NCBI GenBank assembly: GCA_001897835.1
Contig: MKUN01000047.1
Location: 1-45,692, forward strand
Reading direction: 5' to 3'
DNA: 45,692 bases
From: Bacteroidetes bacterium 46-16
Lineage (GTDB): Bacteria; Bacteroidota; Bacteroidia; Chitinophagales; Chitinophagaceae
Shown here: positions 44,382-45,692 of the stretch, piece after piece
How the letters are laid out: every line of letters begins with the position of its first letter
Numbering within the stretch: position 1 is the stretch's first letter
The notes under the pieces: model-generated
What the model was told of the DNA's origin: nothing
What the model saw: only the letters and a program-made list of their open reading frames with translations
Databases searched by the model: none
Translations under genes and position numbers: made by a program

Positions 44382-45692
44382 TTTTCTATCAGAACATCGT
44401 TGATCACAAGCGCATCAAGCCCGGTGGTATAGAAAACGCTTAGCGCATCTTCTACCGAGTGTATGATGGGCTTACCCATCACATTAAAGCTGGTGTTGAG
44501 CAATACAGGCACACCCGTTATTTCGTGGAAGGCTTTTATCAACTGGTAATAGGCAGGGTTCCATGCTTCTTTTACCGTTTGCAGCCTGCCCGTATTGTTT
44601 TCATGCACCACTGCAGGTACTTTTTCCAGCGCTTCTTTTTTAAAGCGCAGCGTCCGCTCCATATAGGGGCTTTCCTGGTAATGCTCAAAATACGCCTCGC
44701 CGTATTCATGCAATACAGATGGGGCAAAGGGCCTGAACTCTTCCCTGAATTTTACCCGTTCATTGATGATATCCTTCATCTCTTTTCTCCTTGGGTCGGC
44801 CAGTATCGATCGGTTACCCAGCGATCTTGGCCCAAACTCTGCTTTGCCTTGCGCCCAGCCTATTATTTTACCGGCAGCAAGCAGTTCCGCAACCACTTTG
44901 TATTTATCCGTCCCCAGTTTCCTTGTTTTACCGCTTCCGCTGAATTGCAGGAAATGTTCCAGGCCGATACCGCCTATTTCAGAACCGGTATACGGCGATA
45001 CTATTTTGCTCTTTTTGCTGTCAAACCCAATGTCATTATAGCAGGCCAGCATAGCAGCCCCAAGGGCATTGCCGTCATCGGCTGGGGCAGGGGGTACATA
45101 GAGCTGTTTGAATTTTGTTTGGCTCAGTATCTTCCCGTTATAACTTGAATTTAACCCGCAGCCACCGCTCAATACAAGGTTTTCCGATAGCTTCAGTTCA
45201 TAGATGTTGTTGATCATTCCGGTCATCCACTCCTCGTACACCAACTGGCCATTGTAGGCTAGCTTGGCCTGGAAGGGAAAGTCCTTGATGCCGCCTTTTG
45301 CTACTGCTTTTATTTGTTCATGTATGGCCCTTGTACCTTTCTTGTCCTGGCTATAGATAAGGTGGCAGCCATCCACATGGTACAAAGAGGAGAGCAACTT
45401 GTGCAGTTCTTCATCGTATGCACCATAGGCTGCCAGCCCCATTACTTTCCATTCCTCGCCCTTTACGGGATCAAAACCGCATACGTTCGTCAGGAAGGTG
45501 TAGAAGCCGCCCAGGTTCTCACCCGTTTTCTGCCGGTCTGCAAGGCTTATCTTCCCCTCCTTATACCTGAATATCCTGAAGCAGCCGTTCTCGCCGCCGG
45601 CATCCACTACAAAGCATACGGCTTCCTCCATGCCCGATCCGTAGCAGGCCAGCCCTGCGTGGGTGGTATGATGATCGTAGCGTATGGTATTT
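44378..45692 (-). CDS. Carbamoyltransferase (NodU/CmcH family), 5' end outside the window
   Basis: The open frame runs from the window edge to 44378 and lacks its start. The edge sequence reads YDHHTTHAGLACYGSG, the N-terminal DHHxxHA metal-binding motif of the NodU/CmcH family, so only a modest N-terminal part is missing. The actin-like ATP domain shows LSGGCGLNSSYNG and PPAPADDGNALGAAM, and the C-terminal catalytic part FGPRSLGNRSILADPR, FRPFAPSVL and NTSFNVMGKP. These enzymes carbamoylate hydroxyl groups on sugars, antibiotics or other small molecules using carbamoyl phosphate. In Bacteroidota they occur in glycan or natural-product gene clusters; the acceptor here is unknown because the neighbours are outside the window. 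Confidence 0.92.
   Translation of the reverse strand, partial: NTIRYDHHTTHAGLACYGSGMEEAVCFVVDAGGENGCFRIFRYKEGKISLADRQKTGENLGGFYTFLTNVCGFDPVKGEEWKVMGLAAYGAYDEELHKLLSSLYHVDGCHLIYSQDKKGTRAIHEQIKAVAKGGIKDFPFQAKLAYNGQLVYEEWMTGMINNIYELKLSENLVLSGGCGLNSSYNGKILSQTKFKQLYVPPAPADDGNALGAAMLACYNDIGFDSKKSKIVSPYTGSEIGGIGLEHFLQFSGSGKTRKLGTDKYKVVAELLAAGKIIGWAQGKAEFGPRSLGNRSILADPRRKEMKDIINERVKFREEFRPFAPSVLHEYGEAYFEHYQESPYMERTLRFKKEALEKVPAVVHENNTGRLQTVKEAWNPAYYQLIKAFHEITGVPVLLNTSFNVMGKPIIHSVEDALSVFYTTGLDALVINDVLIEK

Noticed and set aside
44459-45148. 229-codon plus-strand ORF inside carbamoyltransferase
   Set aside because: It is antisense to conserved carbamoyltransferase motifs.

Overview
This window is chromosomal DNA from a member of the Bacteroidota, most likely a Chitinophagaceae-like or related environmental lineage. 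The evidence is five secreted proteins with type IX secretion (T9SS) C-terminal domains (one type B/CHU_C-like, four type A), SprB repeats, a TonB-dependent receptor with a carboxypeptidase-regulatory N-terminal domain paired with a DUF5689 lipoprotein, a CcmC/CcmD-family pair, and several intergenic matches to the Bacteroidota -7 promoter element TAnnTTTG. No rRNA, tRNA, CRISPR array, transposase or phage gene was seen.

Layout. 1-378 is non-coding and carries three 22-bp-spaced palindromes and REP-like hairpins. 379-10908 is mainly housekeeping: tRNA hydroxylase TrhO, an NlpE-like protein, a PspC-domain protein, aconitase, an anchored unknown, glutamate dehydrogenase, CcmC-CcmD, an EF-G-like GTPase and a PagL-like lipid A deacylase. 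10997-15169 encodes a 1390-residue SprB-repeat surface protein. 15410-19934 is a compact plus-strand run: SdiA-regulated-like protein, OprO/P-type porin, small lipoprotein, and a secreted PHP-type hydrolase. 20015-26594 holds a secreted T9SS protein, then a DUF5689 lipoprotein and TonB-dependent receptor operon, divergent from a secreted endonuclease/exonuclease/phosphatase. 26665-29103 holds YceI, a MarR regulator and an Omp85-like barrel protein. 29465-39286 is one gene of about 3270 codons with 28 tandem ~87-residue Ig/PKD-like repeats. 39464-45692 holds a bacilliredoxin, a DUF885 peptidase translationally coupled to formimidoylglutamase, a T9SS protein with eight ~31-residue W/YD-type repeats, and the 3' part of a carbamoyltransferase that leaves the window.

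How it fits together. The window is rich in cell-surface functions. The porin, PHP hydrolase, TonB receptor, DUF5689 lipoprotein and secreted EEP enzyme could together scavenge phosphoesters or nucleic acids; this is inference from families and adjacency. The two large repeat proteins are likely adhesins or surface filaments. Several convergent gene pairs are separated by long, near-perfect hairpins that can terminate transcription from both sides.
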